From the NCBI RefSeq assembly GCF_007655005.1, contig NZ_SZVW01000003.1, forward strand, positions 62,001 through 126,000: a stretch of DNA of 64,000 nt, written 5' to 3'. Below are positions 7,720 through 15,581 of this stretch, piece by piece (position 1 is the first letter of the stretch; every line of letters starts with the position of its first letter). The notes beneath the pieces are model-generated. The model worked only from the letters and a program-made list of their open reading frames with translations, made no database searches and was not told where the DNA came from. A program made the position numbers and the translations under genes. The DNA comes from Streptomyces tibetensis (GTDB lineage Bacteria; Actinomycetota; Actinomycetes; Streptomycetales; Streptomycetaceae).

Positions 7720-8724
7720 TCAGCGGTCGTGCCGGCCGCCGCTCACCGTCCGGCGCCGGGCGGACAGGAACAGGGCCGAGGCGCCCAGCGCCAGCGCTGC
7801 CGCACCACCGATCGCGAGGTACGGGGTGGTGGCGTCACCGCCGGTCTCGGCGAGGTTCTCCGTGGCACCGGCCGCCTTCGGCCGGTTCGGCGCCGGTGCG
7901 GCGGCCCTCGCCCGGTCCGCAGTGGCCTTCTTCTTGGGAGCCGCGGCCGGCGCCGCGGAGGTGCGGGGGTCGTCGTCGCCGTGCCCGTGGTGCTCGATGG
8001 TCGACCTGTCGTTGCCGTCCTCGATCTGCTTCTCGCTGGGAGCGGAGGCGGACGGGGCCGGAGCCGCGCCGCCCGCCGCGCCGCCACCGCCGCCGAAGCT
8101 GACGTCCGAGCAGGAGTAGAACGCCTCCGGACTGTCCGACCGCTGCCAGACCGCGTACAGCAGGTGCTTGCCGGAGCGCTGGGGCAGTTTGCCGGAGAAA
8201 GTGTAGAAACCGCCGGTGGCGGCCGGGTCGGTGGACGTCGCGACCGGGTGCGCGAGATCCAGGTCCTTCCAGGCGAGCGGCTTGGCCGGGTCGTAGCCGG
8301 GCTTGGTGAGGTACACCTTGAACGTGCCCTTGTGCGGGGCCGTCACGCGGTACTTGAAGGTGTGCGGGCCGCTGCGGACGGCGGTCGCGGGCCAGTCGGC
8401 GCGAGGGAGGTCGAGGCCCTTGAACTCCGCGCTGTTCGCGCTGCAGAGCTTGCCGTCCGGTATGAGCTGCCGGTGCCGGCCGCCCGCGTCGCCGATGCGG
8501 ATGCCGTTCCAGTCGTAGAGGGCCTGGGTGCCGCCCGCCGCGACCGCCGCCTTGCACGCGGCCGACTTCGGGCTCTCGGGGCCCTCGGCGTAGCACTGCG
8601 AGACCCGGCTGACCGGGGCGCCCATCGAACCGTGCGCGGCGGCCGGGGCGGCGGTCAGCGCGGTCAGGGCGAGCGGGAGGCTGCCGAGGGCGGCGACGGA
8701 GGCGACCTTGCGGCGTGCGGGCAT
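7720..8724 (-). CDS. AA10 lytic polysaccharide monooxygenase with LAETG wall anchor
   Basis: 334-aa secreted copper enzyme of the AA10 (CBM33) family, which oxidatively cleaves chitin, cellulose or related glycans. The signal peptide ends at AAPAAA-HGSMG, leaving His31 as the mature N-terminal histidine of the copper brace. The catalytic domain runs to about residue 205 (SCSDVSFGG) and includes the FYTFSGKLPQRSGKHLLYAVW segment. A Pro/Ala/Lys linker with HHGHGDDD follows. The C-terminus is a sorting signal: LAETG at 291-295, a hydrophobic helix (PYLAIGGAAALALGASALFL) and an Arg tail. This fits Streptomyces class E sortase substrates, so the enzyme should be fixed to peptidoglycan. GAGGAGTT precedes the ATG. 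Wall attachment suggests a role at the cell surface rather than only nutrient release; substrate is not decided by sequence. Confidence 0.93.
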   Translation of the reverse strand: MPARRKVASVAALGSLPLALTALTAAPAAAHGSMGAPVSRVSQCYAEGPESPKSAACKAAVAAGGTQALYDWNGIRIGDAGGRHRQLIPDGKLCSANSAEFKGLDLPRADWPATAVRSGPHTFKYRVTAPHKGTFKVYLTKPGYDPAKPLAWKDLDLAHPVATSTDPAATGGFYTFSGKLPQRSGKHLLYAVWQRSDSPEAFYSCSDVSFGGGGGAAGGAAPAPSASAPSEKQIEDGNDRSTIEHHGHGDDDPRTSAAPAAAPKKKATADRARAAAPAPNRPKAAGATENLAETGGDATTPYLAIGGAAALALGASALFLSARRRTVSGGRHDR

Positions 8725-8905
8725 GCGGGAACTCCTCGAAACGGTGCATGGGGCAGGTCCGGGCCGACGCGGTCCGGAATCCCGTGGGGTGCTTCGAAGC
8801 TAGCCCCTGAGAACCGTGAAATCGCCTGCTGAGGGCGGGTGGAGGAGATCCTTATGGCCCGCTTAAGGGAGTGTTCGGACTGGCATCAGGTATTACCGTC
8901 GCGTC

Positions 8906-9355
8906 ATGGCAGACGAGGAGATCCGACCGGCCCGCGCCGCCGACGTACCGGTCGTCGCGGAGGTGGTCGACGCGGCCTTCCGCCCCTACATCGAGCGCAT
9001 CGGGCGGGTGCCCCAGCCCATGGAGGAGGACCACGCGGCGAACGTGGCCGCGGGCAAGGTGTTCGTGACGGGCGATCCGGTGACCGGGCTCGTCGTGGTC
9101 GAGGCGTTCGACGACCACCTCTTCCTCGACACCATCGCCGTCCGCCCCGCCGCGCACGGCAGGGGAGTGGGGCGGCGACTGCTCCGGTTCGTGGACGCAC
9201 ACGCGCGTACGCTCGGCCTGCCCGAGGTGAGGCTCTACACGAACGCACTGATGTGGGAGAACCAGCGGATCTATCCGAAGTACGGCTACGAACTCGTGGA
9301 GCGCCGCGTGGACGGGCCCTACGACCGCGTCCACTACCGCAAACGGCTGCTCTGA
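8906..9355 (+). CDS. GNAT-family N-acetyltransferase
   Basis: 149-aa single GNAT domain that transfers acetyl from acetyl-CoA to an unknown amine. Motif A is FLDTIAVRPAAHGRGVGRRLL (about residues 72-92) with the RGxGxG-type pyrophosphate loop. Motif B is NALMWENQRIYPKYGYELVERR, typical of metabolite N-acetyltransferases. No Shine-Dalgarno is visible; TATTAC at 8891-8896 ends nine bases before the ATG, so the transcript may be leaderless. The gene stands alone, divergent from the LPMO gene. Confidence 0.85.
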   Translation: MADEEIRPARAADVPVVAEVVDAAFRPYIERIGRVPQPMEEDHAANVAAGKVFVTGDPVTGLVVVEAFDDHLFLDTIAVRPAAHGRGVGRRLLRFVDAHARTLGLPEVRLYTNALMWENQRIYPKYGYELVERRVDGPYDRVHYRKRLL

Positions 9356-9385
9356 GCGTTGCGTCTCATGACCGGCACCGGCCGC

Positions 9386-9520
9386 TCAGGCGTCCGGCCA
9401 CCAGGTGCGTGCGATGTCCTTGCGGACCTCCGGGCGCCCGGCGGGACGCTCGTCGGCCTCCTCGCGGACCCGGCGGACGTCCGACTTCTTCAGGGGCTTC
9501 TGCACGGTCACACGGCGCAT
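9386..9520 (-). CDS. Small basic protein of 44 aa
   Basis: An ATG at 9520 opens a 44-codon frame beginning MRRVTVQKPLKKSDVRRV and ending ARTWWPDA. A near-perfect ribosome binding site, TAAGGAGG, lies five bases upstream of the ATG, which is the main evidence that it is expressed. The protein is highly charged (about 12 Arg/Lys, 8 Asp/Glu), with no signal peptide and no recognised domain. It lies between convergent acetyltransferase and divergent methyltransferase genes. Function unknown; a small nucleic-acid or protein-binding factor is possible. Confidence 0.65.
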   Translation of the reverse strand: MRRVTVQKPLKKSDVRRVREEADERPAGRPEVRKDIARTWWPDA

Positions 9521-9603
9521 GACTGCCTCCTTAAGGGGCTACCGGGTTCCGCGTTCTCACGGAGGTAGACCTTTCGGGGGAGGGTTACTCATCGCTCCTG
9601 GTC

Positions 9604-9652
9604 TGTCAGTGGCGGCCGTCACGATTCGGTTGTCAGTGGCGGGTGTCACTCT
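9604..9652 (+). promoter_or_regulatory. Tandem PafBC/RecA-independent damage promoter-like motifs
   Basis: Two copies of TGTCAGTGGCGG-N2-GTCAC occur 27 bp apart (9604-9622 and 9631-9649). The downstream copy reads TTGTCAGTG-N8-CACTCT and the upstream one CTGTCAGTG-N8-CACGAT. This closely matches the actinobacterial RecA-independent (PafBC-dependent) damage promoter, TTGTCRGTG-N8-TANNNT, except for C at the first -10 base. From the downstream copy, +1 would fall on or one base before the ATG at 9660. Confidence 0.6.
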
Positions 9653-9659
9653 GGGGTCC

Positions 9660-10292
9660 ATGACGAACGTGGACTGGGACGCCGAGGCCGCCTCCTTCGA
9701 CGAGGAGCCGGACCACGGCCTGCGCGACCCCGTGGTGCGTCGCGCCTGGGACGGGCGGCTGCGCGACTGGCTGCCGGGGCGCGCGGGCGACGTACTCGAT
9801 CTCGGCTGCGGCACCGGCAGTCTGTCACTCCTCGCGTCCGAGCAGGGGCATCGCGTGACGGGCGTGGACCTCTCCCCGGCGATGGTGACGCTCGCCCGGG
9901 AAAAACTCGCCGGGCGCGACGCCGTGTTCCTCGTCGGTGACGCCGCGGCGCCGCCGGTCGGGGAGCAGCGCTTCGACGCCGTGCTCGTCCGGCACGTCCT
10001 GTGGGCCCTGCCCGACCCCGCCCGCGCCCTCGGGCACTGGCGCGGACTGCTGCGGCCGGGCGGGCGGCTGGTGCTGGTCGAGGGCGTGTGGGGGAGCATC
10101 GAGCCGGTCGGCATACCCGTCGGGCGGCTCACCGGCCTGCTCGCCCCGCTCGCCGGGCAGGTGCGTGTGCAGCGGCTCTCGGACGATCCGCTGCTGTGGG
10201 GCGGGCCGGTGACGGACGAGCGGTACGCGGTGGTCGCGGAGACCGGCGGCTCAGGCCAGGAGGGCCGCGAAGCCGTCGCCGCGGGCCAGTGA
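9660..10292 (+). CDS. SAM-dependent class I methyltransferase
   Basis: 210-aa Rossmann-fold methyltransferase (Methyltransf_11/25 type). Motif I is VLDLGCGTGSLSLLA (about residues 44-58) and the acidic ribose-binding loop is VTGVDLSPAM. Motif II region is FDAVLVRHVLWALPDPARAL and motif III LLRPGGRLVLVEG. The substrate cannot be named. There is no ribosome binding site before the ATG, and a damage-promoter-like element ends about seven bases upstream, so leaderless translation is likely. The last 42 bases overlap the convergent DUF402 gene, making the final 14 codons a shared region; a shorter functional C-terminus is possible. Confidence 0.85.
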   Translation: MTNVDWDAEAASFDEEPDHGLRDPVVRRAWDGRLRDWLPGRAGDVLDLGCGTGSLSLLASEQGHRVTGVDLSPAMVTLAREKLAGRDAVFLVGDAAAPPVGEQRFDAVLVRHVLWALPDPARALGHWRGLLRPGGRLVLVEGVWGSIEPVGIPVGRLTGLLAPLAGQVRVQRLSDDPLLWGGPVTDERYAVVAETGGSGQEGREAVAAGQ

Positions 10293-10772
10293 CTCCAGTT
10301 CGTCGAGCGCGGCCAGCGCGGCGGACGCCGCCTCCGGGTCCGACTCGCCGAGGCCGCTCTCGGCGAACTCGTCCTCGTCCAGGCGCCGCACGTCCGTGCC
10401 GTCAGCCGAGCGCCACAGGTCGAGGTCGAGATCCTCCACCACCAGCTCCGGGCCGGAGCGCCGGGCGGGGCGGGTGACGTCGCAGTACCAGCCCTTCAGC
10501 GCGCCCGTGCCGGAGCGGACCTCCTTCACCGCGTACCACCGGTCGCGCCAGTAGTACTCCGTGAAGACGTCACCGGGCTCGAAGCGGACGAACCCGAAGT
10601 CGCGGACACCGGAGCCCGCCCACGCGGCGCGGACCGCCACGCGCGTGCCGTCGTCCGCCAGCAGCTCGCCGCTGTAACGGATCTTCGTGCGGCCCGCCTT
10701 GACGAGGACGACGTCCAGCTGCGGGTTCCTGTCGGCCGGCTGCGGGTTCCGGTCAGCCGAGTTCGCGGACAT
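10251..10772 (-). CDS. DUF402 protein, probable nucleoside diphosphate phosphatase
   Basis: 173 aa, DUF402 (FomD/Sc4828-like). The conserved core is DVFTEYYWRDRWYAVKEV, then LKGWYCDVTRPAR and LVVEDLDLDLWRSADG, with the Tyr/Asp/Glu metal-binding positions of the family. Characterised members hydrolyse nucleoside diphosphates or nucleotidyl adducts with divalent metal. ATG 10772 is chosen because AAGGAAG lies seven bases upstream; the frame is open further. It overlaps the upstream acetyltransferase gene by 20 bp on the same strand, so the two are probably co-transcribed. Confidence 0.82.
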   Translation of the reverse strand: MSANSADRNPQPADRNPQLDVVLVKAGRTKIRYSGELLADDGTRVAVRAAWAGSGVRDFGFVRFEPGDVFTEYYWRDRWYAVKEVRSGTGALKGWYCDVTRPARRSGPELVVEDLDLDLWRSADGTDVRRLDEDEFAESGLGESDPEAASAALAALDELESLARGDGFAALLA

Positions 10773-11682
10773 AACGCACTTCCTTCGCGCAGATCTCATA
10801 GCCGAACCACTTGTTGATGGCGATCATCGGCTCGTTCCCCGTGTCGTTGCCGGTGAACGCCTCCGTGCACCCCGCCGCGCGGGCGCGGTGCAGCGAGTCG
10901 TTCTTGGCGAGCTTCGCCAGACCTCGGCCGCGGAACTCCCGGGCGGTGCCGGTCATCGCGGTGGCGTAGCGGGAGTCGCCGTCCGTGTAGGCCACGCTGA
11001 AGGCGGCGGGCCGGCCGTCGACGAGCGCGACGGTGGTCAGGTCGCGGTTCAGTAGCGGGTGCTTCCAGTGTTCCTCGAGCCAGGCCTCGTAGTCCGTGAA
11101 CTCCACGTCGATGTCGCTCGGTTCGTCGGACGACGTCGCCGCGTCCAGTTCGAACACGGGGCGCGGGTCGTCCGCGAAGTCGGCGGCCGTGCGCAACTCG
11201 ACGCCGGACGGTGGCTCCTGCCGGGGCGGGAGCGTGCCGCCCGCCAGGTCCAGTCGCAGGAACCAGGCGGAGCGGCTGGCCCGGAAGCCGTGGCGCTCGG
11301 CGAAGGCGCGGTTGTCCGGCTCGTCCAGGACCCAGGCGAAGAGCTTCGTGACGCCCAGGCGGCCCAGGCGCTCCTGCGCCGTACGCAGCAGCAGCGAACC
11401 GGCGCCGCGGTTCCTGCGGTCGGGGCGTACATAGATGTTGGCCGAGCCCTGGCCGGGTTCCGGGCTGTCGTGGGCGACGCTGACCTGGGCGGTGCCGATG
11501 ATCTCGCCGTCCTCCTCGGCGATGAGCTGCCCGAAATGGGCGTCCGGGTGGACGTGCGTCAGGGTGTGCACCACCGATTCGGGGGTGGACAACATGTAGG
11601 GCAGGGCGAGGCGGCGGGTGTCGGAGAACCCCTCGGCATCGGCTCGGACGTCGGGACGCAGGTCGCGCACGATCACGGTCAT
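10753..11682 (-). CDS. Tandem GNAT acetyltransferase
   Basis: 309 aa with two GNAT folds. The N-terminal copy has GTAQVSV...SANIYVRPDRRNRGAGSLLLRTAQERL (acetyl-CoA loop RNRGAG, about residues 80-110). The C-terminal copy has ATAMTGTAREFRGRGLAKLAKNDSLHRA (loop FRGRGLA) and NDTGNEPMIAINKWFGYE. Double-GNAT proteins of this type acetylate small molecules, sometimes antibiotics; the substrate is unknown. It is divergent from a GntR gene and overlaps the DUF402 gene downstream. Confidence 0.85.
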   Translation of the reverse strand: MTVIVRDLRPDVRADAEGFSDTRRLALPYMLSTPESVVHTLTHVHPDAHFGQLIAEEDGEIIGTAQVSVAHDSPEPGQGSANIYVRPDRRNRGAGSLLLRTAQERLGRLGVTKLFAWVLDEPDNRAFAERHGFRASRSAWFLRLDLAGGTLPPRQEPPSGVELRTAADFADDPRPVFELDAATSSDEPSDIDVEFTDYEAWLEEHWKHPLLNRDLTTVALVDGRPAAFSVAYTDGDSRYATAMTGTAREFRGRGLAKLAKNDSLHRARAAGCTEAFTGNDTGNEPMIAINKWFGYEICAKEVRYVRELG

Positions 11683-11753
11683 GAGGGCGCACGCTACGCG
11701 TGGAGCCGTCCGGGGTGCCTCTCATTTTCCGCCCGGTGCGCGACAATCGGCCT

Positions 11754-12131
11754 GTGACCTTGAAGATCGACATCGACGACAGTGCCCCGCCCTACGAGCA
11801 GGTGAGGGCGCGGATCTCCGAGCAGGCGCGGTCCGGTGCGCTGCCCGTGGGCTACCGGCTGCCGACCGTGCGGGGGCTGGCCGAGTCGCTGGGCCTCGCC
11901 GCGAACACGGTCGCCAAGGCGTACCGGGCGCTGGAGGCGGACGGGGTGATCGAGACGCGGGGCCGCAACGGCACGTTCGTCGCCGCGGCCGGATCGGCGG
12001 CGGACCGCGAGCTGGCCTCGGCCGCACAGGTCTATGTGGAGCGGGCCAGGCGGCTCGGGCTGGGCGAGGAGGTCGCGCTCGCCGCGATCCGGGACGCCCT
12101 GCGGGCGGCCTACGGGGACCAGATGCAGTGA
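11754..12131 (+). CDS. GntR-family regulator, YtrA-type
   Basis: 125 aa: an N-terminal GntR winged helix (PPYEQVRARISEQARSGAL...RLPTVRGLAESLGLAANTVAKAYRALEADG) followed by only about 45 residues, the short dimerisation tail of YtrA-type GntR proteins. These usually repress adjacent ABC transporter or export genes, but none adjoins. GTG 11754 is taken as the start. There is no Shine-Dalgarno and GACAAT at 11742-11747 sits like a -10 box for a leaderless message. The 3' end overlaps the convergent DUF72 gene by 22 bp. Confidence 0.86.
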   Translation: MTLKIDIDDSAPPYEQVRARISEQARSGALPVGYRLPTVRGLAESLGLAANTVAKAYRALEADGVIETRGRNGTFVAAAGSAADRELASAAQVYVERARRLGLGEEVALAAIRDALRAAYGDQMQ

Positions 12132-13027
12132 TCACGAGCGTCGCCGACGCCGGTGGGGCTTGATCCGCACGGCAGGCCGGCTCCGGGCGCTCGCCGGGGG
12201 CTGCGGGAGTCCGTCTGCCCGCTCGCGTCCCGCGAGGCCTGGCGAGTGCCCCGACCCGACGGCCGCGTCAGTCGCTCCGGGGTGCGTGTGATGTCCAGCC
12301 CCGCCGACCTGCCCGCCCGTGCGAACGCCGTCGCGTCCGCCACCGCCGCGCCGCCCGGGTCGTTGTTGAAGTACGCGTAGACGTCCTCGCCGTCGGTCCA
12401 GGTCGTGGCGATGCGGTCGAGCCAGGTGGCCAGCGAGCGCCGGCCGTAGCGCGGCCAGGGCTCGGCGCGGCCCTGGTGGAAGCGGACGTAGCCCCAGTCG
12501 GCGGTGCGCCACAGCGGCGTCGCCGGGCGGGCCAGGATGTCGGCCCAGCACAGGGCGGCGCGTCGGGACTCCAGGACGCGGCGGACCTCCGGTGTCCACC
12601 AGGAGTCGTGGCGCGGCTCGACCGCGACCCGGGTCGTGGCCGGGAAGCAGGCCAGGCAAGCGTCCAGCAGGCCCGGGTCGGCGCGCAGCGTGGGCGGGAG
12701 CTGGAGCAGGACCGGACCGAGGCGGTCGCCGAGGCCCGCCGCGTGGCTCATCAGGCGGTGCACCGGCTCCTCGGGTTCCTTCAGCCGCTTGATGTGGGTC
12801 AGATAGCGACTCGCCTTGACCGCGACGACGAAGTCACCGGGCACCCTCCGCCGCCAGTCCTCGAACGTCTCCCGGGCCGGCAGCCGGTAGAAGGCGTTGT
12901 TGATCTCGACGGTGGCGAAGTGCCCCGTGTACTCCTCCAGCCACAGCCGCATCGGCAGCCCGGACGGGTACAGGACGTCCCGCCAGTCCTTGTACTGCCA
13001 CCCGGACGTGCCGACGAACAGGGTCAT
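12110..13027 (-). CDS. DUF72 (YecE-like) TIM-barrel protein
   Basis: 305 aa. Residues 1-240 match DUF72: LFVGTSGWQYKDW at the start, FATVEINNAFYRLP, FVVAVKASRYLTH, PVLLQLPPTL, VAVEPRHDSW and the C-terminal YAYFNND-GGAAV. The function of the family is not established; a barrel active site with conserved Asn/Arg is suggested by structures. About 60 extra C-terminal residues after RSAGLDITRTPERL are Arg/Gly/Pro-rich, unlike the family, and run over the 3' end of the convergent GntR gene, so read-through of a lost stop is plausible. The ribosome binding site is weak (TAGGGGT). Confidence 0.83.
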   Translation of the reverse strand: MTLFVGTSGWQYKDWRDVLYPSGLPMRLWLEEYTGHFATVEINNAFYRLPARETFEDWRRRVPGDFVVAVKASRYLTHIKRLKEPEEPVHRLMSHAAGLGDRLGPVLLQLPPTLRADPGLLDACLACFPATTRVAVEPRHDSWWTPEVRRVLESRRAALCWADILARPATPLWRTADWGYVRFHQGRAEPWPRYGRRSLATWLDRIATTWTDGEDVYAYFNNDPGGAAVADATAFARAGRSAGLDITRTPERLTRPSGRGTRQASRDASGQTDSRSPRRAPGAGLPCGSSPTGVGDARDHCIWSP

Positions 13028-13052
13028 ACCCCTATCAAAGCACCGGGCCCCG

Positions 13053-13448
13053 CTACGCGTCGGCGCGCGTGTGGAAGCGGTAGAACAACAGCAGGAAGAC
13101 GGCCGCCGTGACCAGCACCGATGTGATGACCACGGGACGGACGTCGTCGCCGGTCTGGCTGTAGAGGAAGCCCAGTGCGGTACCGGCGAACGCGGCCCGG
13201 AGCAGGGCGTGCAGGGCGTGCAGGTCGCGCCTGAGACGCCGGGTCGCCTGGACCACGGCGATGCAGAGGGCCATGAAGGCGAGCGCGCTCCACACACCCG
13301 ACGCCACGTCCGGCCCGGTGATCGGACCGCCGTGACGCCGGTTCACCGCGACCCAGTTGCCGTAGACGACACCGAGCACGACGGGCAGGACCCATCGCGC
13401 GAGACGGTGGGCGGGTTCGCTGAACACGGTGGGCGCCGGGTGCGCCAT
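13053..13448 (-). CDS. Small four-helix membrane protein
   Basis: 131 aa with four predicted membrane helices: WVLPVVLGVVYGNWVAV, VWSALAFMALCIAVVQA, LLRAAFAGTALGFLYS and VVITSVLVTAAVFLLLFY. No known domain is recognised. ATG 13448 is preceded by GGGAGG at good spacing. It sits 25 bp upstream of the DUF72 gene on the same strand, so the two may form a transcription unit. Function unknown. Confidence 0.75.
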   Translation of the reverse strand: MAHPAPTVFSEPAHRLARWVLPVVLGVVYGNWVAVNRRHGGPITGPDVASGVWSALAFMALCIAVVQATRRLRRDLHALHALLRAAFAGTALGFLYSQTGDDVRPVVITSVLVTAAVFLLLFYRFHTRADA

Positions 13449-13609
13449 CAGAGCCTCCCTGGTCCATGCGGAGCTCGGCGTCGCTCCGCCGCACACCTTG
13501 GCACGCCTGGGTAACAGGCGGGTGAGAGGCGGTTGTGACCGGAACCGACGGGGGACCCCGCTACGGATCCCGGCGGTCGACCCGCCACAGACCCCGGCGG
13601 TTGACGCCG

Positions 13610-14704
13610 CTACAGATAAAGCCCCGCGTCCACGCCCCCGCGCGGCTCCGGCAGGGACGTCGGGGACGTGCCCCGGCGCAGCGCGTACAGCTCCGCCAGC
13701 GTCGCGCCCTCACGGCCGACGCCGTCCTCCTGGCCCAGCCAGTTCACCGCCTCGGAGCGGGTCAGCGGGCCGACCTCGATCCGGGCGAGGCAGCGGCCCG
13801 GACGGACCACGGCCGGGTGCAGGCGCTCCAGGTCCTCGTTGGTCGTGACGCCGACCAGGACGTTGCGGCCCTGGCCGAGCAGGCCGTCCGTCAGGTTCAG
13901 CAGCCTCGACAGGGCCTGGCCGGCCGTGTGCTTGGCCTCGCCGCGGATCAGCTCGTCGCAGTCCTCCAGGAGCAGCAGCCGCCAGCGGCCCTTGCCCGTC
14001 GCGTCCTCCTCGCCGATGGCGATGTCCATGAGATAGCCGACGTCGGAGAAGAGCCGCTCGGGGTCCAGGACGCAGTCCACCTGACACCAGTCGCGCCAGG
14101 AGCGGGCCAGGGTGCGCAGCGCCGAGGTCTTGCCGGTGCCCGGCGGGCCGTGCAGCAGGAGCAGCCGGCCCGCGATGTCCTCCGGGGTCGTCTTCATCAG
14201 GCGGTCCATGGCGTCCGCCACCGGCGCGGTGTAGTTGGGCCGGACCTCGTCCCAGGTGCCCGCCGCGATCTGGCGGGTGGTGCGATGCGGGCCGCGGCGC
14301 GGGGAGACGTACCAGAAGCCCATCGTGACGTTCTCCGGCTGCGGTTCGGGTTCGTCCGCCGCGCCGTCCGTGGCCTGGTCGAGGATCTTCTTCGCGAGCT
14401 CCTCGCCGGTCGCCGTGACGGTGACGTCGGCGCCCCGGTTCCAGCGGGAGACCAGCAGCGTCCAGCCGTCGCCCTCGGCGAGGGTCGCGCTGCGGTCGTC
14501 GTCCCGGGCGACGCGCAGCACCCGGGCACCCGGTGGCATCAGCGTCGCCCCGGACCGCACGCGGTCGATGTTCACCGCGTGGGAGTACGGCTGCTCGCCC
14601 GTCGCGAAGCGGCCGAGGAACAGCGCGTCGACGACGTCGGACGGGGAGTCGGAGTCGTCGACGTTGAGCCGGATCGGCAGCGCCTCGTGCGGGTTTCCAG
14701 ACAT
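13610..14704 (-). CDS. AAA-family ATPase with DUF5925-like N-terminal domain
   Basis: 364 aa. An N-terminal domain of about 150 residues (LPIRLNVDDSDSPSDVVDALFLGRF...) precedes an AAA module: Walker A GPPGTGKTSA (about 187-196), Walker B WRLLLLEDCDEL, sensor-1 region VLVGVTTNEDLERLHPAVVRPGRC with an arginine-finger-like RPGR. The arrangement is that of a remodelling ATPase resembling BCS1/CbxX groups. ATG 14704 is used; ATG 14713 is also possible. It stands alone; partner and substrate are unknown, and the N-terminal domain appears actinobacterial. Confidence 0.8.
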   Translation of the reverse strand: MSGNPHEALPIRLNVDDSDSPSDVVDALFLGRFATGEQPYSHAVNIDRVRSGATLMPPGARVLRVARDDDRSATLAEGDGWTLLVSRWNRGADVTVTATGEELAKKILDQATDGAADEPEPQPENVTMGFWYVSPRRGPHRTTRQIAAGTWDEVRPNYTAPVADAMDRLMKTTPEDIAGRLLLLHGPPGTGKTSALRTLARSWRDWCQVDCVLDPERLFSDVGYLMDIAIGEEDATGKGRWRLLLLEDCDELIRGEAKHTAGQALSRLLNLTDGLLGQGRNVLVGVTTNEDLERLHPAVVRPGRCLARIEVGPLTRSEAVNWLGQEDGVGREGATLAELYALRRGTSPTSLPEPRGGVDAGLYL

Positions 14705-14780
14705 GCCCGCCATGATCCGGCACGGGGACGCCGCGTGCACCCGGTTTCCGCGTGCACGCGGCATGTCGGCCCTGTGCTGG

Positions 14781-15581
14781 TCAGGCCCCGGCGCGGGAGA
14801 CCAGCCGGCGCGCCCGCCGGGCCCGGCGGACCACGGCGTACCCCTTGGTCAGGGCACGGTCCGCGGCGAACGTACGGGCGATCGCGCGCCCGTCGATCAT
14901 CCGCTCGAACTCCTCGATTCCCGTGCTGCGGCGCACCGTCACCCGTCGCAGCGCGTACGGCCCCTGCGCGCGCCGCGCGAGGCCGTTGCCGACGGCGAGG
15001 GCCTGGGCCCAGCCCGTCTCGCGCACCGCCTGCCGGACCCGGCGGCTGGAGTAGCCGTAGGGGTAGGCGAAAGAGGCGGGTACGGAGCCCAGTTGGTCCG
15101 AGACGATCTCCTTGGAGTGGATCAGCTCGAACCGCAGGGTGGCGTCGGATACCTGGTCGAGCTGCGGGTGGCTGTGGCTGTGCCCGCCGATCTCGACTCC
15201 GGCCGCCGCGAGTGCGCGGACCTGGCCCCAGTCCAGCATGGTGTCCAGGCCGCCGCCGGTGTCGTACGGCCCCTTGAGCCACCCGGTCGAGACGAACAGG
15301 GTGGCCGGGAAGCCGTGCTTGGCGAGCGCGGGGAGGGCGTGCCGGTGCACGCCCTCGTAGCCGTCGTCGAAGGTGATCAGGACCGGCCGCTCGGGCAGCG
15401 CGCGGCCGGAGCGCCAGCACGCCGCCAGTGCGGCCGTGGTGAGCGGTGTGAGCCCCCGGTCGTCGAGCACCGCCATCTGCTCGGCGAACGCCTCCGGGGT
15501 CACGGACAGGGCGCGCGTCTCCTCGTTCGGGTCGGTCGCGACCGCGTGGTACATGAGGATCGGGACGCGGGCGTCACTCAC
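14781..15581 (-). CDS. Polysaccharide deacetylase (NodB/CE4)
   Basis: 266-aa CE4 esterase, metal-dependent N- or O-deacetylase of surface glycans. NodB motif 1 is ITFDDGYEG (catalytic Asp and metal Asp), motif 2 is GGHSHSHPQLD (metal His pair), and motif 3 is FAYPYGYSS. There is no signal peptide, so it either acts in the cytoplasm on a lipid-linked or nucleotide-linked glycan or leaves by another route. The ATG overlaps the end of the upstream glycosyltransferase gene by 8 bp; the three genes 14781-17408 form one coupled operon. The C-terminal 70 residues are Arg-rich (VVRRARRARRLVSRAGA). Confidence 0.88.
   Translation of the reverse strand: MSDARVPILMYHAVATDPNEETRALSVTPEAFAEQMAVLDDRGLTPLTTAALAACWRSGRALPERPVLITFDDGYEGVHRHALPALAKHGFPATLFVSTGWLKGPYDTGGGLDTMLDWGQVRALAAAGVEIGGHSHSHPQLDQVSDATLRFELIHSKEIVSDQLGSVPASFAYPYGYSSRRVRQAVRETGWAQALAVGNGLARRAQGPYALRRVTVRRSTGIEEFERMIDGRAIARTFAADRALTKGYAVVRRARRARRLVSRAGA

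Noticed and set aside
13535..15277. 580-codon plus-strand frame opposite the AAA ATPase and deacetylase genes
   Set aside because: Antisense shadow with no recognisable domain, while the minus-strand genes have Walker and NodB motifs.
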